Source: Brachionus plicatilis (Eukaryota; Rotifera; Eurotatoria; Ploima; Brachionidae). From it: a DNA stretch of 64,000 nt. The position numbers and the translations under genes were made by a program. The notes below the pieces were generated by a model that saw nothing but the letters and a program-made list of their open reading frames with translations, was not told the origin of the DNA and did no database searches. The number at the start of each line of letters is the position of its first letter. The first letter of the stretch is position 1. Positions 21,356 to 32,162 of this stretch are shown one piece after another. The stretch lies in the NCBI GenBank assembly GCA_010279815.1, contig QEOQ01000226.1:2979219-3043218 (forward strand). Direction: 5' to 3'.

Positions 21356-22800
21356 AAGAAAAACACCGAAGAGGAACAAATTGAGATTTTCAAAACAATA
21401 TTACGGGACGAATATGACGACATTGTTTCCCAGGGGTTGGACACCCTAACCCTGACTGACTTGTGGGAACATTCTATCAGCCTAGTCTGTGACCAACCCA
21501 TTAAACAAACCGTCAGACTGATGCCATTCTCGCTACGAGATGAGGTCAAGGGACAAATAGATGAAATGTTGAAAACTGCACTCATTCGAGAGAGTGACTC
21601 TCCATGGGCCTCCCCAATAGTGTTAGTCCGCAAAGCCAACGGCTCTCTCCGTATTTGTGTCGACTACAGGAAACTCAATGAGTCCACGATTAAGGACAGT
21701 TACCCGCTCCCTAAAATCGAGGACATGATAGCCTTACTAAATAAGGCCCGTTTCTTTACTAAGTTGGATCTCTCTGCAGGATATCATCAAATCCGGATCC
21801 GAGAGCCAGATAAATTGAAAACGGCCTTCGTGACTGAGTTCGGACTCTTTGAGTATAACGTCATGCCATTTGGATTGACCAACGCTCCAGCTACGTTCCA
21901 GCGGATGATGGAGAAAGCGCTAAAAGGCCTGTTGAACAAGATATGCCTAGTCTATCTAGACGACACTATTATCTTCTCAGAGACGCTAGAAGAGAACTAT
22001 ATCAGTGTCCGGACCGTCCTGGAACGCGTCCGAAAAGCGTATTTGAAATTAGAATGGAAGAAATGTGAATGGTTTGTGAAGTCTATAGAGTATTTAGGAA
22101 ATGTTATAAGCTACCGTAGTGTTCGTCCCGCCCTAAGTAAAGTCGAGGTACTTTTCAGATATCAACAGCCATAAACTATTCGTCAACTACAAAGTTTTCG
22201 CGGCTTAGCAAACCACTACAGACGTTTTGTGAAAAGCTATGCTGCTATAGCCAGACCATTACACAAAGCAACCGAGAAGGGGAAGAAGTTTGTATGGGAC
22301 GAAGACTGTCAAGTGAGTTTTGATAAACTGCGTACCTATCTTACCACGACCGAGATTGGAGTCCTTATCCTACCCAATTTTAAAGAGGAATTTCACCTTG
22401 AGACCGATGCTAGCCAGTACAGTGCAGGCGCAGTGTTGGCTCAAAAATATAGGGGTTCATGGCGACCGGTGGCGTATTGGAGCAAACGTTTTTCGAGGGC
22501 GCAGAGAAACTACTCCACTTCCGAAAAAGAACTCCTAGCTCTAGTCCTCGCAGTATTACACTTTAAGCAATTTCTAATCGGGCGGAAATTCATTATTTGC
22601 ACGGATCACAAACCTCTCATCTGGCTAAAAAATCTTAAAAGTCCTTCGCCCAGGCTCATTAGGTGGCTTTGTGAATTACGAATGTTCGAGTTTGATATAG
22701 AATATAGGGAGGGTCATTTAAATTGCAATGCTGACGCCTTATCACGATGGTTATGCAACGGAGATGACGAGGAAGTTGAAAGCAAGGAAGATGAGGACGA
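21356..22800 (+). pseudogene. Gypsy reverse transcriptase and RNase H
   Basis: The same frame as protease. RT blocks: SPWASPIVLVRKANGSLR, CVDYRKLNESTIKDSYPLP, FTKLDLSAGYHQIRI, FGLTNAPATFQRMM and the catalytic YLDD at 21953-21964. A TAA at 22172-22174 interrupts the connection region. RNase H follows (LETDASQYSAGAVLAQ, YSTSEKELLALVLAV, CTDHKPL, NCNADALSRW). Together they copy RNA into DNA. Confidence 0.93.
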
Positions 22801-23039
22801 ACTTGACCCGGGCAATGTAGTAAACAATGTCACCCTGCAAGAGATAGAGGCCAATGAGACCCAATTCAAAGACCCGCATATTGAAAATCTCTACAAATGG
22901 CTGAGAGACGGACACCGGTCCGAAAAATGCGAACGGAAGCCGATGGAAACATTTGTTTACTGGTCGTCCTACCATCGTTTCCGAATTTTTGGCAAAAATG
23001 TGTTCCGCTGCCTCGAGAACTCGGATTACGTGATCCATT

Positions 23040-24618
23040 ATCAGTACTTAGTCCCAATTGATGAACGCCCCGCCGTTTTAAAGAAAATCCATGACGATCC
23101 TTTCTCCGGACACCTGGGTGTTGACAAGACTTTTGAAAAACTTAAACTCAGATTCTACTGGCCAAACTACAGAAAAGACACAGCCAACTACATCCTCAGC
23201 TGCGAGATCTGTGCCTCAATTAAAGCACCTAAAGCCTACACTCGACAACCAATTGTACCCATCCAGGCATCTAAACCATTCCAACTCATTACCTGGGATA
23301 TTTTGGGCCCACTGCCGGCCACGGAAAATCGTTTCGCTTATATCCTGGTGATGATTGCCATTTCTCGAAATATGTTGAGTTATTTGCATTACTAGGACTT
23401 ACCGCCGAAGAAATAGCAAATTGTTTAGTTTTGTTTATTTGTCGCCACGGAGTTCCGGAAGCTGCTTTGTCGGACCGAGGAACCAATTTTCAGGCTGAAT
23501 TAATGGACCAACTGTTCGAGCTTTTGGACATTAAACGTCTAAGAACTTCAGCTTATCACCCGCAGTGCGACGGAGAAACGGAGCGTTTAAACCGAACTTT
23601 GGAGCAAATGTTGGCGTGCTACGTAGCAGACACGCAGAATAAATGGGATCAATATCTACCAAAACTCGCTTTCGCCTACAACACGGCTGTCCATGCGACC
23701 ACTGGGCTCACCCCATTTGAGGTAGTATACGGAAGGAAACCAAAACTCCCTGTAGACTTAATGTTCCCCACGCCAAACCTTGAGTTAAACCTTAGTGTTG
23801 ACTCATACGCAAAGAAGGTTCAGCAACACCTCCTCAAATGCTACGAGTTGGTAGAACGAACCTCAGGGTCACGCATAAATAAATTTAAATTTTATGCAGA
23901 CCGGAACGTTAGACCAGCCGATTATACTGTTGGAGATAGAGTATGGCTGTTAAACGACACCAAGAAAAAAGGGGTGTCGAAGAAGTTGAGTAGAAGGTGG
24001 ACGGGACCGTACACCGTGATCGAGAAGATGTCGGACACCAACTACCGAATTCGCCCCGACTCCAAAGGAAAAAAAAAGTTAGTTCATGTGAACCGCTTAA
24101 AAAAGTGTAACTCACCCCCAAAAGGCAAACTGTACGACTCTGTCACAGATAAGACTTCAAATCCGTCAGATGAAACTGCACTCACTCATTACGGAAATAG
24201 TACAGGGATACACTCGGCTATAGCGGAACAAGCTTTTGAGAGTTTAGATGAAGCATCGTCCAAGGGAAGAACAAACACCCCACAAGCAAGGTCACCGTGC
24301 TTAGCTAACAACTCGAGACCACACATATTAGATGACGCTTCGCTTTGGCTTGACACTAATTACCTAGATCTAGCAGAAAACGAGGTCTTGTCCCAAGTAC
24401 AGTCTTACACCGATGATTTAGAGTTTAGACCAACTTCATACCACCAAAAACAAATAGATCAATGTGGGAACACATCATGCGCATCCAAGCAACGCCCCGC
24501 CCGAACGCGTCGACCCCCCGACCGACTACGGTATTTAGACAAATTCGTAGACAACAACTTATTAAAAAAAAAAAAAAAAAATTTTTTTTTTTGGTTTCTC
24601 TTTCTATGTTTTAAGTGA
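23040..24618 (+). pseudogene. Gypsy integrase with GPY/F-type C terminus
   Basis: HHCC zinc-binding region at about 23089-23212 (HDDPFSGHLG to CEIC), then the DDE core: WDILGP (first D), LSDRGTNF (second D) and GETERLNRTLEQM (E). A frameshift near 23355, between the first and second aspartates, ends one reading at 23395; the rest is in another frame. The C-terminal WTGPYTVIEK motif is the GPY/F module. Then comes a long tail with RPARTRRPPDRLRYLD. It inserts the cDNA into the genome. Confidence 0.9.
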
Positions 24619-24727
24619 AGGTTTTATTTGCATTTTATTTGCATTCTATTTTATTAATAGCGTGTTTTTTTTCTATGTTATAAGTGAAGGTTTTATTTGC
24701 ATTCTATTTTATTAATAGCGTGTTTTT
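24599..24727 (+). repeat. Direct duplication after integrase
   Basis: Two copies of a roughly 60-70 bp unit (TTTCTATGTTWTAAGTGAAG ... ATTAATAGCGTGTTTTT). The first carries an extra 11-bp TTTTATTTGCA block. It is flanked by A/T homopolymers at 24563-24592 and 24728-24752. Confidence 0.8.
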
Positions 24728-25361
24728 AAAAAAAAAAAAAAAAAAAAAAAAATTTCTTTAATTAATTGGATTTTATTTACTTAATAAGATTTCCTGTTCT
24801 CTTATTTTTAAGAAAATTACGCCTCAAACAACCGTACAATTCGTAACAATCAAACAACCAAAAGGAAAATGGGCACTGTTCTTGTACCACTGGAAGTAAG
24901 AATCGACCAAGTTCGTGACGACTACAAGCAAAAGAACACCATCAAGGAGTTTATTTTAAACAATGGTGGTCGCGAACGAGGGGGACTCGCTAGGTTCCGT
25001 ACTGTGGAACACCGGAAGAAACTCTCGATTTTCGTGTCCATGAAACGAATCTACGAAAACAAGTGGCTTTTCGACATGCTCCGGGCCACACCAATCGAGG
25101 GAAGAATCCTAACCCTCTGGGCCGAGGAAGAGATCGAGGTTTTACGACCCAGGGAGCACGTTACGCCACCTAAGGAGCCACCAGTGAAGACGTCAAGTCA
25201 AGCGACGCTGAAACCACCCGCCATCTCGGCCCAGAACGACAATGTCATTCACCACCAAAACCCCCATCCCGAACCACCAGCAATAAACATCTCCCCGAAA
25301 GTGGTGGTGAAAGTGGACACTGAGTCTCTGATATCCAGACTTGGATTAGGCAGAGCCCGAC

Positions 25362-26383
25362 GGCTCTGTATTATTTTAGCAGACTAAAAATTAGCTAATT
25401 CAATTTAGCAAATTAAAATTAGCAAAATTCATTTTAGCAATGTAATAAATTTAGCAATAAACCTAATTGAATTAAGAAAAAAAAATTAGCAAACAGATTA
25501 AGCTAAAATTAGCATGCTTATTTTAGCAAGTTTTTTTAGCAAAAAAAGTTTTTTACTTTTTTAATTATTTCAGATTAATTATATTGATTAGTCTAATTAA
25601 ATCTTAAAAATGACAACCAATTGTTCAACTGACATTTATAGCCTAATCGAACAATTTGATGAGTTCGATATTAACCAAATCGGTCAAGTTACGGCATCTC
25701 AAAGAGGTCAGCCCCCAGTTGATGTTAAATACTTGTTTAATAAAATAAAATCTGAACTTGACTCTAATTTAGAATTTTTCGAAAATGTATTAAAATTATT
25801 CAATTATATGGAAGAGACTTGGATTGGGTATGACACCACTAAGAAAGCTGGTAGAGGAAGAGGAGTGAAAGTTATAACAACTTATGTTGAACCTAGATTT
25901 AAAATTGAGTTGTGGAATGTTAACAGCCGAATTAATGATTGCCTACCGCGCACTAACAACTCTGTAGAGGCTTGGCATAATGCCTTTAGTAACATGCTCA
26001 GTAAGCACCCGTCCATTTATCCGCTGGTGGACAAATTTCGAGAAGAACAAAAAAAAACAGAAGATTTATTAGTAAAATTAGAAACCGGTATCCAATACAA
26101 ACTCCAGCTTATATTTTATTAGACGATAGAATTAAAGAAATACAAAAAAATTATTCTTTAGCTAATTTTGATAAGTACTATGATAGTTTGTCGCTAATTT
26201 AAGATTATTAGGTTTTTTTTTTTTTTAAATTTGCTAAATTGAATAATTGCTAAATTGACTATTTTTCTTTTTGTTTATTGCTAATTTTAATAAAATTATT
26301 GCTATATTTGTGTTGCTAAATTTTTTTTATTACTTGATAATTTAATCAATTTAAAATAATCAATTCTAAAATGAACCGTCCCC
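25362..26383 (+). mobile_element. MULE inserted in the Gypsy 3' ORF
   Basis: 1022 bp flanked by a perfect 9-bp duplication, GAGCCCGAC, at 25353-25361 and 26384-26392. The ends share GG at the tip and ATTTTAG 11 bases in, but the terminal repeats are otherwise weak. Subterminal repeats of TTAGCAA / TTTAGCAAT fill both sides and are inverted overall. It is much more AT-rich than the host retroelement. It carries a truncated MULE transposase. The duplication and the restored reading frame around it fix both boundaries. Confidence 0.85.
25610..26202 (+). pseudogene. MULE transposase, C-terminal part, frameshifted
   Basis: MTTNCSTDIYSLIEQFDEFD begins the open frame. The diagnostic part is PRFKIELWNVNSRINDCLPR followed by TNNSVEAWHNAF and HPSIYPLVDKFREEQKKTED, the pattern of FLYWCH/MULE-type transposases. 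Frame shifts near 26083, after which a second frame gives YILLDDRIKEIQKNYSLANF and ends at 26202. The catalytic N-terminal part is absent, so the element is non-autonomous. Confidence 0.7.
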
Positions 26384-26689
26384 GAGCCCGACTGTATCGC
26401 CCCGTCTCCGCCCTTACATTGCCAACTCCAAGGGCGGGTCCCTCCGCACCTTTCCAGGAATCGGCTCTACAAACAGACAGTGAGGAGGATGACCGCACAT
26501 TTGCCGACGTCAAATAAATTTTTTTTTCATTAATTTTTGTGGTTTTCGAGATCATCTATTTTTTTTCTCTTATTTTGTTTTGTTATTATTTTTGTTATTA
26601 TTTACTATTTTAATTTTTGTTTTGTTTAGTTGAGGTGGGACGCCCTAGCTGAAGAGTTATAGTGCCACCCTCGACATCGGGAGATGTCT

Positions 26690-26710
26690 CTCATGTAGAG
26701 GGGGGAGCAA
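26690..26710 (+). promoter_or_regulatory. Polypurine tract
   Basis: The purine run AGAGGGGGGAGCAA ends directly at the 3' LTR and would prime plus-strand synthesis. The stretch just upstream holds a small hairpin, GACAT...ATGTC. Confidence 0.75.
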
Positions 26711-26877
26711 TGTAACACCCCACTCACCCCGGTCCCCGCCTCGACATGTTTAAATATGTTATTTCTTTCTTTATATTATAATGTTTAGTTTTTAGTTTTA
26801 GTTTTTATTTGTTTGAATAAAAGAATTACAGAACTTTGTTCTTTTTTTTGTTTTATTTAATAGCTCACGCTATTAAA
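26711..26877 (+). repeat. 3' LTR
   Basis: The same 167 bp as the 5' LTR, preceded by a polypurine tract. It contains GAATAAAAGAATTAC, which can serve as the poly(A) signal. Confidence 0.9.
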
Positions 26878-27600
26878 ATAACTTAAAAAAGCTAAGAATC
26901 AAATATAAACTAGTTAGGACAGTACACGCATACGCAATTCGAATTATAGAGGAAAAGGATTAATATTTAAAGAATTAAATAAAATTTATTTTTCTTTTTG
27001 TGGCGTTGGAAACGGCCGTCTAATTTATTGATGAAATAAATAATTAAATAAATAGATAAATAATAAATTAATTAATTTGAACAAAATGGCTATGAAAATA
27101 AATAGGGAAAAATAAACAAGAAAGAAGCTAAATTGAAATGAAATGAGAGACGCCTTACAAGTTAGAAGATAAGCTAAAAGAAGATGTTTGTGATGACTTA
27201 GCAAGTAAGGAAAGAAGCAGTTGATAAATTATATAAAAAAAGACAAAATTTAAATCAACATAAAATAAGGAAATTCTTGGATACAACAAAAAGGCTCCTA
27301 CCGGAGTAGAGGTAACCGGTTTAGAAATATAACTCTCTTTTATAGTATTTTTGAACTCGGGAGCTATGAGTTTGATCAGGTGTCCGAATTAAGGTGGTTT
27401 GATTTTCTTCAGTTATATGAATTTGTGAATTTGTTAGCTTTCTTCATTTTATTCCTAAGAGACTAAAACAAATTTAACAACTAAATAAAATTAAAAAACT
27501 TTAAGGAGTTGTAACATGAGATTTTTCAAGCTAAATTTTTTTAAAATGACAATATTCTAATGTTTCCTAAATATTATTGAATTCTAATATTTTTTTTATA
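26878..27600. other. Intergenic with a LINE-tail-like stretch
   Basis: No gene. Positions 27003-27075 read GGCGTTGGAAACGGCCGTC and then an (AAAT)n-like run, resembling the hairpin-plus-AAAT 3' ends of LINEs seen at 48810 and 59010. The rest is AT-rich. Confidence 0.35.
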
Positions 27601-27639
27601 TTGTTTCACAGAATTAGGTCGTCTTTTATGTTGAACTAA

Positions 27640-27777
27640 GATAAGTTCCTATGATGAGTTTGAAGCAGTTAGCGATTATGATATGATTACAATCGAAGAT
27701 TCAGATGTAGATGATGATGGTGATGAAGATCAAGATGTTGTAGAGGGCAGGTTAATACGTGGAAGTTGTGTTATGTG
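27640..27777 (+). other. Possible exon with acidic region
   Basis: Reads ISSYDEFEAVSDYDMITIED, DSDVDDDGDEDQDVVEG and RLIRGSCVMW and stops at a donor-like ATGTGG|GTAATA. A TGA lies just upstream in this frame, so an acceptor near 27641 would be needed. No family was recognised. The hAT element at 27827 lies directly after it. Confidence 0.25.
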
Positions 27778-27826
27778 GGTAATAATTGGCGTAGATTGAT
27801 TTAATTGATTAGACATTTATTTTTTG

Positions 27827-28754
27827 CAGTGATGGGTCTTAACTTGACTAATTTAGTTTAGTCGGCTAAAAATAAGTCGACTAATTTTTAGTTAACTAAT
27901 TTTTAGCCGACTAATTTTTAGTCTACTTATTTTTAGTTAACTAATTTTTAGTCGACTAGTTTTTAGCTAACTAAATTTTAGTCGGCTTATTTTTAGCTAA
28001 CTAAAATTTAGCCAACTAGCTTTTAGCTAACTAATTTTTAGTCGACTAGTTTTTAGTTAACTAAAATCTAGTCGACTAGTTTTTAGTTAACTTATTTTTA
28101 GTCGACTAAATCTTAGTTTAGTCGAATTAGTTAGACTAAAAGTACAAAAAATGTGAAATTAGCAGATTTATTTGCGAATCAGATATCTCGGGACTAGTAT
28201 TATATTAAGTATAAAATAGTTTTAGTGGGAGGAGTGAGATATCTTAGTGAGACAATTAAGGGTTAGCGCGAAATAATGGGGTAAGCCAGATATAAGGGGA
28301 ATCGTAGAGAAAAAAATAAAATTTTAAATAACATTTATTTAATTTTTTTTTAATGGAAATTTTAATATTATAGAAGAAAAATACATACAATCAAANNNNN
28401 NNNNNNNNNNNNNNNNNNNNNNNNNNNNNNNNNNNNNNNNNNNNNNNNNNNNNNNNNNNNNAAAAAATAAAAAAAAAAAATCTAAACTTATTTTAAGATT
28501 TAATCTTAATTAAAAATATCAGTAAAAATTCTCCCTAAAAAATTTGAATTTAAAAAAAAAAACTTTAGTTATAAATTTTAGTTAAGTTGACTAAAAACAA
28601 GTTAACTAAATTTTAGTTGACTAAAAATAAGTAAACTAAAATCTAGTCGACTAGATTTTAGTTAGCTAAAAACTAGTCGACTAAAAATTAGTTAGCTAAA
28701 AGCTAGTCGACTAAAAATTAGTTAACTAAACTAAAGAGAAAACTCCCATCACTA
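27827..28754. mobile_element. hAT MITE with TAGTCGACTA subterminal repeats
   Basis: Terminal repeats CAGTGATGGG (27827-27836) and CCCATCACTA (28745-28754). Perfect 8-bp duplication ATTTTTTG at 27819-27826 and 28755-28762. Both arms carry many alternating AGTCGACTA and AGTTAACTAA units, inverted between arms. The middle contains an assembly gap of 66 N, so its true length is unknown. Confidence 0.85.
28396..28461. other. Assembly gap (66 N)
   Basis: A run of N within the hAT element, probably caused by its repetitive hairpin structure. Confidence 0.99.
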
Positions 28755-28762
28755 ATTTTTTG

Positions 28763-29153
28763 ATAAATATAAAATATTTGAAGATCAAACTTCCTGTGGT
28801 TTGAAGATTTGGTCCAAGAAAAAGACTTGACAAAGACCGTATTTTTTTAATGATCATTTTTTGATATTTTGATTGACCAGTTGCAAACTGTTATCAGTTG
28901 ACCTTTGGCTCATAGCTAATTTGATTATGAACGGAAAATTTAACTATGAAACATTTTTAAAAAGATAGCTAAATTAAAATAATAAAAACAAAATGCTGAA
29001 TGACTTGGGACAAAAATTCCCAAACCAATGAGAATGGAACCAAATTTCCTATTCCCCAAATCTCCTAAAAACTTAAACTTTTATAATAAGTATATAAATT
29101 ACTAATTGATAATGGACATTTGACAATTTATAGATTAATTAAACCATTTCGTT
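28763..29153. other. AT-rich interval, nothing recognised
   Basis: No ORF, exon or repeat boundary could be supported between the hAT element and the inverted duplication arm. Confidence 0.45.
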
Positions 29154-29928
29154 TGTTCCTTCCTGTTAGTATTAGGGTGCGGCCGGACTTGAACGGACAA
29201 AAGGCGGGCCAGTATAAACGTCCTGATTTGGCCGCGAATTTAACGGCCGTTTATTAGACCGCCCGTAAAATGGCCTGCCGTCTGTGGACCGGTTCTAATT
29301 GGTCGGCCATAAAACCTTCCAGAATTAATTAATTTTTATATAATTTCAAAAGGGTAAAAATTATTTTGGTTTTATATGCGAAAGCAAACGATGGAGTTTT
29401 GTAAAAGTTGTGACATTTGCTAAAGATTCAAGAATGGTTGTCTAAGTTTTCGTGCTCCTTTGAAACAAAATATCATTTCACGACCTCGGCAAATGATTGG
29501 TATTGATTTCATGGGACGTCTGGTCCAAACATCCAGGGGAAACCTGTACTTTGTTTTAGCAAAAGACTTTTTTTCAAAAATTTTTAAAAGGAAAATCGTT
29601 GACTACTTTTAGTGCAGATGAAACGGAAAAGTTTGTATTTGAGGAGTTGGTGTGTCGATATGGCGTACATCGGCATACCATCCAGATCGTAATGGTCTGA
29701 TTGAGAGGACGAACAGAACCATAAAACAAATCTTTAGGGTTTATGTTCATAATAACCAAATGGACTGGGACATTCACTTTAAGCAAGTTAGATGTGCCTA
29801 CATTTTTTCAGCACATACATCTACTGGTTTTTCGTTGTATGGAGTGATTTATAGGACGAAGCCTGTGAAAGCTTTGGACCGATTAGTTGAAGTGGCTACT
29901 GAAAAAAATTCGAAATTAGATGCATAAT
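29154..29928 (+). repeat. Left arm of a 775-bp inverted duplication (Gypsy integrase fragment)
   Basis: This arm and the one at 33665-34439 are inverted copies of the same length, 775 bp each, with only a few substitutions seen. Both begin with TGTTCCTTCCT and a G+C-rich block (GCGGCC...GGCCATAAAACC). It contains a dead integrase. No target duplication was found outside the arms. Confidence 0.88.
29373..29926 (+). pseudogene. Gypsy integrase fragment (copy 1)
   Basis: Reads CKSCDIC, RPRQMIGIDFMGRLVQTSRG and FVLAKDFFSKIF, then after a gap AYHPDRNGLIERTNRTIKQI, HNNQMDWDIHFKQVRCAYIF and TSTGFSLYGVIYRTKPVKAL. The block with the second catalytic Asp is missing, and stops occur at about 29418 and 29609. 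The same breaks occur in the opposite copy, so decay preceded duplication. Confidence 0.8.
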
Positions 29929-30104
29929 TTAGTTAATAAACCTTAACTTTTGGTTTGAAGAGCTAAGTAGATTCGAAGGCTTAACTAAATGTTTTACTAA
30001 ATATGTGCTTCAACTGCATTTAGATCATCCCCTGAAATAAATTGTCCACATCTCTTTTAGATATTAAAAAAAATGTTCAAAAGAATGTACGCTATTTGCC
30101 GAAT

Positions 30105-30248
30105 AACGTAATTATCCGAATTTACTGACATGTCATTAATTTTTTTAGTGACATGTCATTATAGAATCTTTTACATGTTATAACAGCGTGTCACTAAAAT
30201 AGAGTACTCTATTTTAAAGACATGTCACTCAATTCGGATGATTACGTT
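30105..30248. mobile_element. Short MITE, 144 bp
   Basis: Terminal inverted repeats of about 30 bp: AACGTAATTATCCGAATTTA on the left pairs with the complement of the right end AATTCGGATGATTACGTT. Several GACATGTCA motifs lie inside. AAT flanks both sides, so a 3-bp duplication is possible but weak. Confidence 0.7.
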
Positions 30249-30409
30249 AATAAAAAGTAAGAACAAAAAAAAGTTTATTATTAAATCTTTTCTTAATACA
30301 AAGAATGTGTAGACATTTTTTATCAAATGAATGACTCAGCTTATACTCAATTTCTTCCATCTCTCAAATTATGTCATTTTATTTATATTTTTCAATATTA
30401 CCTTAATTT

Positions 30410-30505
30410 AGGAACAGTGAACAAATAGTTCACTAAACCCGAGAAAAAGAATTTTTCTCATAAAAAGTGAACTATGGTTCACCTTACCGACCTGACCAAT
30501 TTTAT
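30410..30505. repeat. GTTCAC repeat family, copy 1
   Basis: A stretch with GTGAACAAATAG, ACCCGAGAAAAAGAAT and GTGAACTATGGTTCAC is also found, diverged, at about 59105-59195. Probably the ends of an old transposon family. No boundaries were resolved. Confidence 0.5.
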
Positions 30506-30905
30506 TTAATTTAATTTTAACTTATCAAAAAAGGAAATATTTTTATATATTTTTTCGATGTATATTTGAATTTCACAGCACCAATTGATTAGATATTTGA
30601 GCAAAATTAAAATCAAAAAGTCAAATCTGAATACATATTTAAAATGTAGTTGTGGCTAGAAATTAAAAAAATTAATGATATAATGAACTTTTATTGGAGG
30701 GAAAAAAATGCATTTATATTTTTTAGCTAAAAAATATTCGTTGCAAGTTAATTTGTAAAGCTTATTTTATAAAAAAAATACATTTTCTTTATACCAAAAT
30801 TGACATTTTTATTTGGAAATCAAAAAAATTAAATAATTTTGCCGAAAGATGAGTCCAAGATCTTTCATTTAATATATAATTCTATATGAAGTCGTTTTTC
30901 CTTAA

Positions 30906-31410
30906 TTAATAGAAAAAGGTCCAAATTTCAATGCAAATAGAGGATTGTTCTTTGAGAAGAATTTTTTGTTCATTTGTTGCGAATGTAACAGATTGTTCAT
31001 CACAAACCGCATATTTATTGACACCAATTAACTTCGGATCAAATACATGATTATGGAGATAATATAGAAACTCAATGGGTTCAAAATTAAAAATAAACTT
31101 AAATTTTATAAAAGATTGTAAGTAGCTTTTAAACTTTTTTTCAAAAAATGAAGAAATGTTTATCTTTATCCCTTCAATTTTGATTTTGTTTATTTTAATC
31201 GGACCTAAAGAGAAATCCCTTAGAAAGTCCTCAAAATTATTATGTGACAAATTGAAACGATTAATCGATATAAAGGAATCTAAATTTATTTTTTCTATTA
31301 AATTATTCGAAAGATTTAAATCTTGTAAAAGATTTTCTTCAGGGAAATGAAAATCAATTAAACTAACAATTTTGTAACCGCTTAAATTAAGATCCTCAAA
31401 ACGTTTAAAA
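30906..31410 (-). pseudogene. Partial LRR paralogue
   Basis: The minus strand reads the last LRR of the 15.4-17.7 kb gene and its cap: NNFEDFLRDFSLGPIKINKI, KFKSYLQSFIKF, FEPIEFLYYLHNHVFDPK and FATNEQKILL. It is clearly diverged from the main gene, lacks one LRR segment, lacks a start and ends in unrelated residues before 30906. It meets an inverted copy of the gene's 3' end at about 31412. Confidence 0.8.
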
Positions 31411-31412
31411 TT

Positions 31413-32105
31413 CCTGGAAATTGTAAAAAAGACTTAAGTTTGAATGAAATGTTCAATTTCAGTGATCTTTTTGATAAGAAATGGTTCAATTTATTGAATT
31501 TTTTATTAGAAAGCAAATGCTTGGAATACATAGATGATTATCAATCTGATATCAGGTGATTAATTTTGTACTAAACTTATTTTAACTAATTATATTAACA
31601 AACTCAAAATTAAAATTTAATTTTTTTTGTTTTAAATTTCTATAAATATTTTGTGTGAGTCCTCGTACCAAGAAAAGATTTGAGTCCTTCAATTCAGCTC
31701 AGCTATTTAAGACTAAAAATTAGACAAGAAAAAACAATGTGATTACATTAGAAAAAATAATTCAACTAGTTCCTGGGATAATTAAACGAACTTGAGCGTT
31801 AAAAGTAGATACTTATGTTTTTTATTTTATTATCAATCATTTCTTTGAGATTTTCATACAAAGTGATGTACTTCTTGTTTAAAATGATCCACTCATTTTT
31901 GCAAATTATTTATCTAATAGTAGGTTAGATCTATTTGATACCATGTCTATATCTAGTTAAAATTTTAAAAATTTAAGTCATGACTTAGACTTAAACTTGT
32001 GACTTAAAAACAAGTCTGAATTTAACTAATTTCAAAAAAAGACTGATCAGAGGAGACTTTATTCAACTTTTTAAAATTACTTAGGAATATGAATTGATTG
32101 AAGTT
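31413..32105 (+). repeat. Inverted copy of the LRR exon 3' end and intron start
   Basis: The + strand here matches the minus strand of 15520-14825 almost base for base. It covers the final 45 codons of the LRR exon (KKDLSLNEMFNFSDLFDKKW ... YIDDYQSDIR), the donor, about 430 bp of intron and the truncated hAT end. High identity contrasts with the diverged LRR fragment next to it. Confidence 0.88.
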
Positions 32106-32162
32106 TGTTAAATGCTTAGTGATGCAAGATATTGGAGGGAATTTCATATTTTAAACTAAGTA

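Larger units (their letters stand above)
24869..26517 (+). pseudogene. Extra 3' ORF of the Gypsy element, split by a MULE
   Basis: The ATG at 24869 opens a frame that reaches the insertion at 25361. The other side, from 26393, continues in the same frame to a TAA at 26515-26517. With one copy of the 9-bp duplication removed, the length is 618 nt (205 residues). The N half is basic and folded-looking (EHRKKLSIFVSMKRIYENKW, RILTLWAEEEIEVL). The C half is Pro-rich and ends acidic (DSEEDDRTFADVK). There is no signal peptide, no membrane segment and no zinc motif, so it is not a typical envelope. Function unknown. G+C content and codon use match gag/pol. Confidence 0.6.
19032..26877 (+). mobile_element. 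Ty3/Gypsy LTR retrotransposon, inactivated
   Basis: Bounded by two nearly identical LTRs of about 167 bp (19032-19198, 26711-26877). Order: primer-binding-like site, gag with a zinc knuckle, protease, reverse transcriptase, RNase H, integrase, a further ORF, polypurine tract. It is far less AT-rich than the host DNA. In-frame stops in gag (20614), between protease and RT (21353) and inside the RT region (22172), plus a frameshift in integrase near 23355, make it non-functional. The LTRs differ by about one base, so insertion was recent. No flanking target duplication is visible. A MULE sits in the last ORF. Confidence 0.93.

Noticed and set aside
26346..26555. Minus-strand ORF of 69 codons
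   Set aside because: Antisense of the second half of the Gypsy 3' ORF and of the MULE end.
19026..26883. Target-site duplication of the Gypsy element
   Set aside because: Flanks (..CATAT and ATAAC..) do not match for 4-6 bp at any reasonable LTR end.
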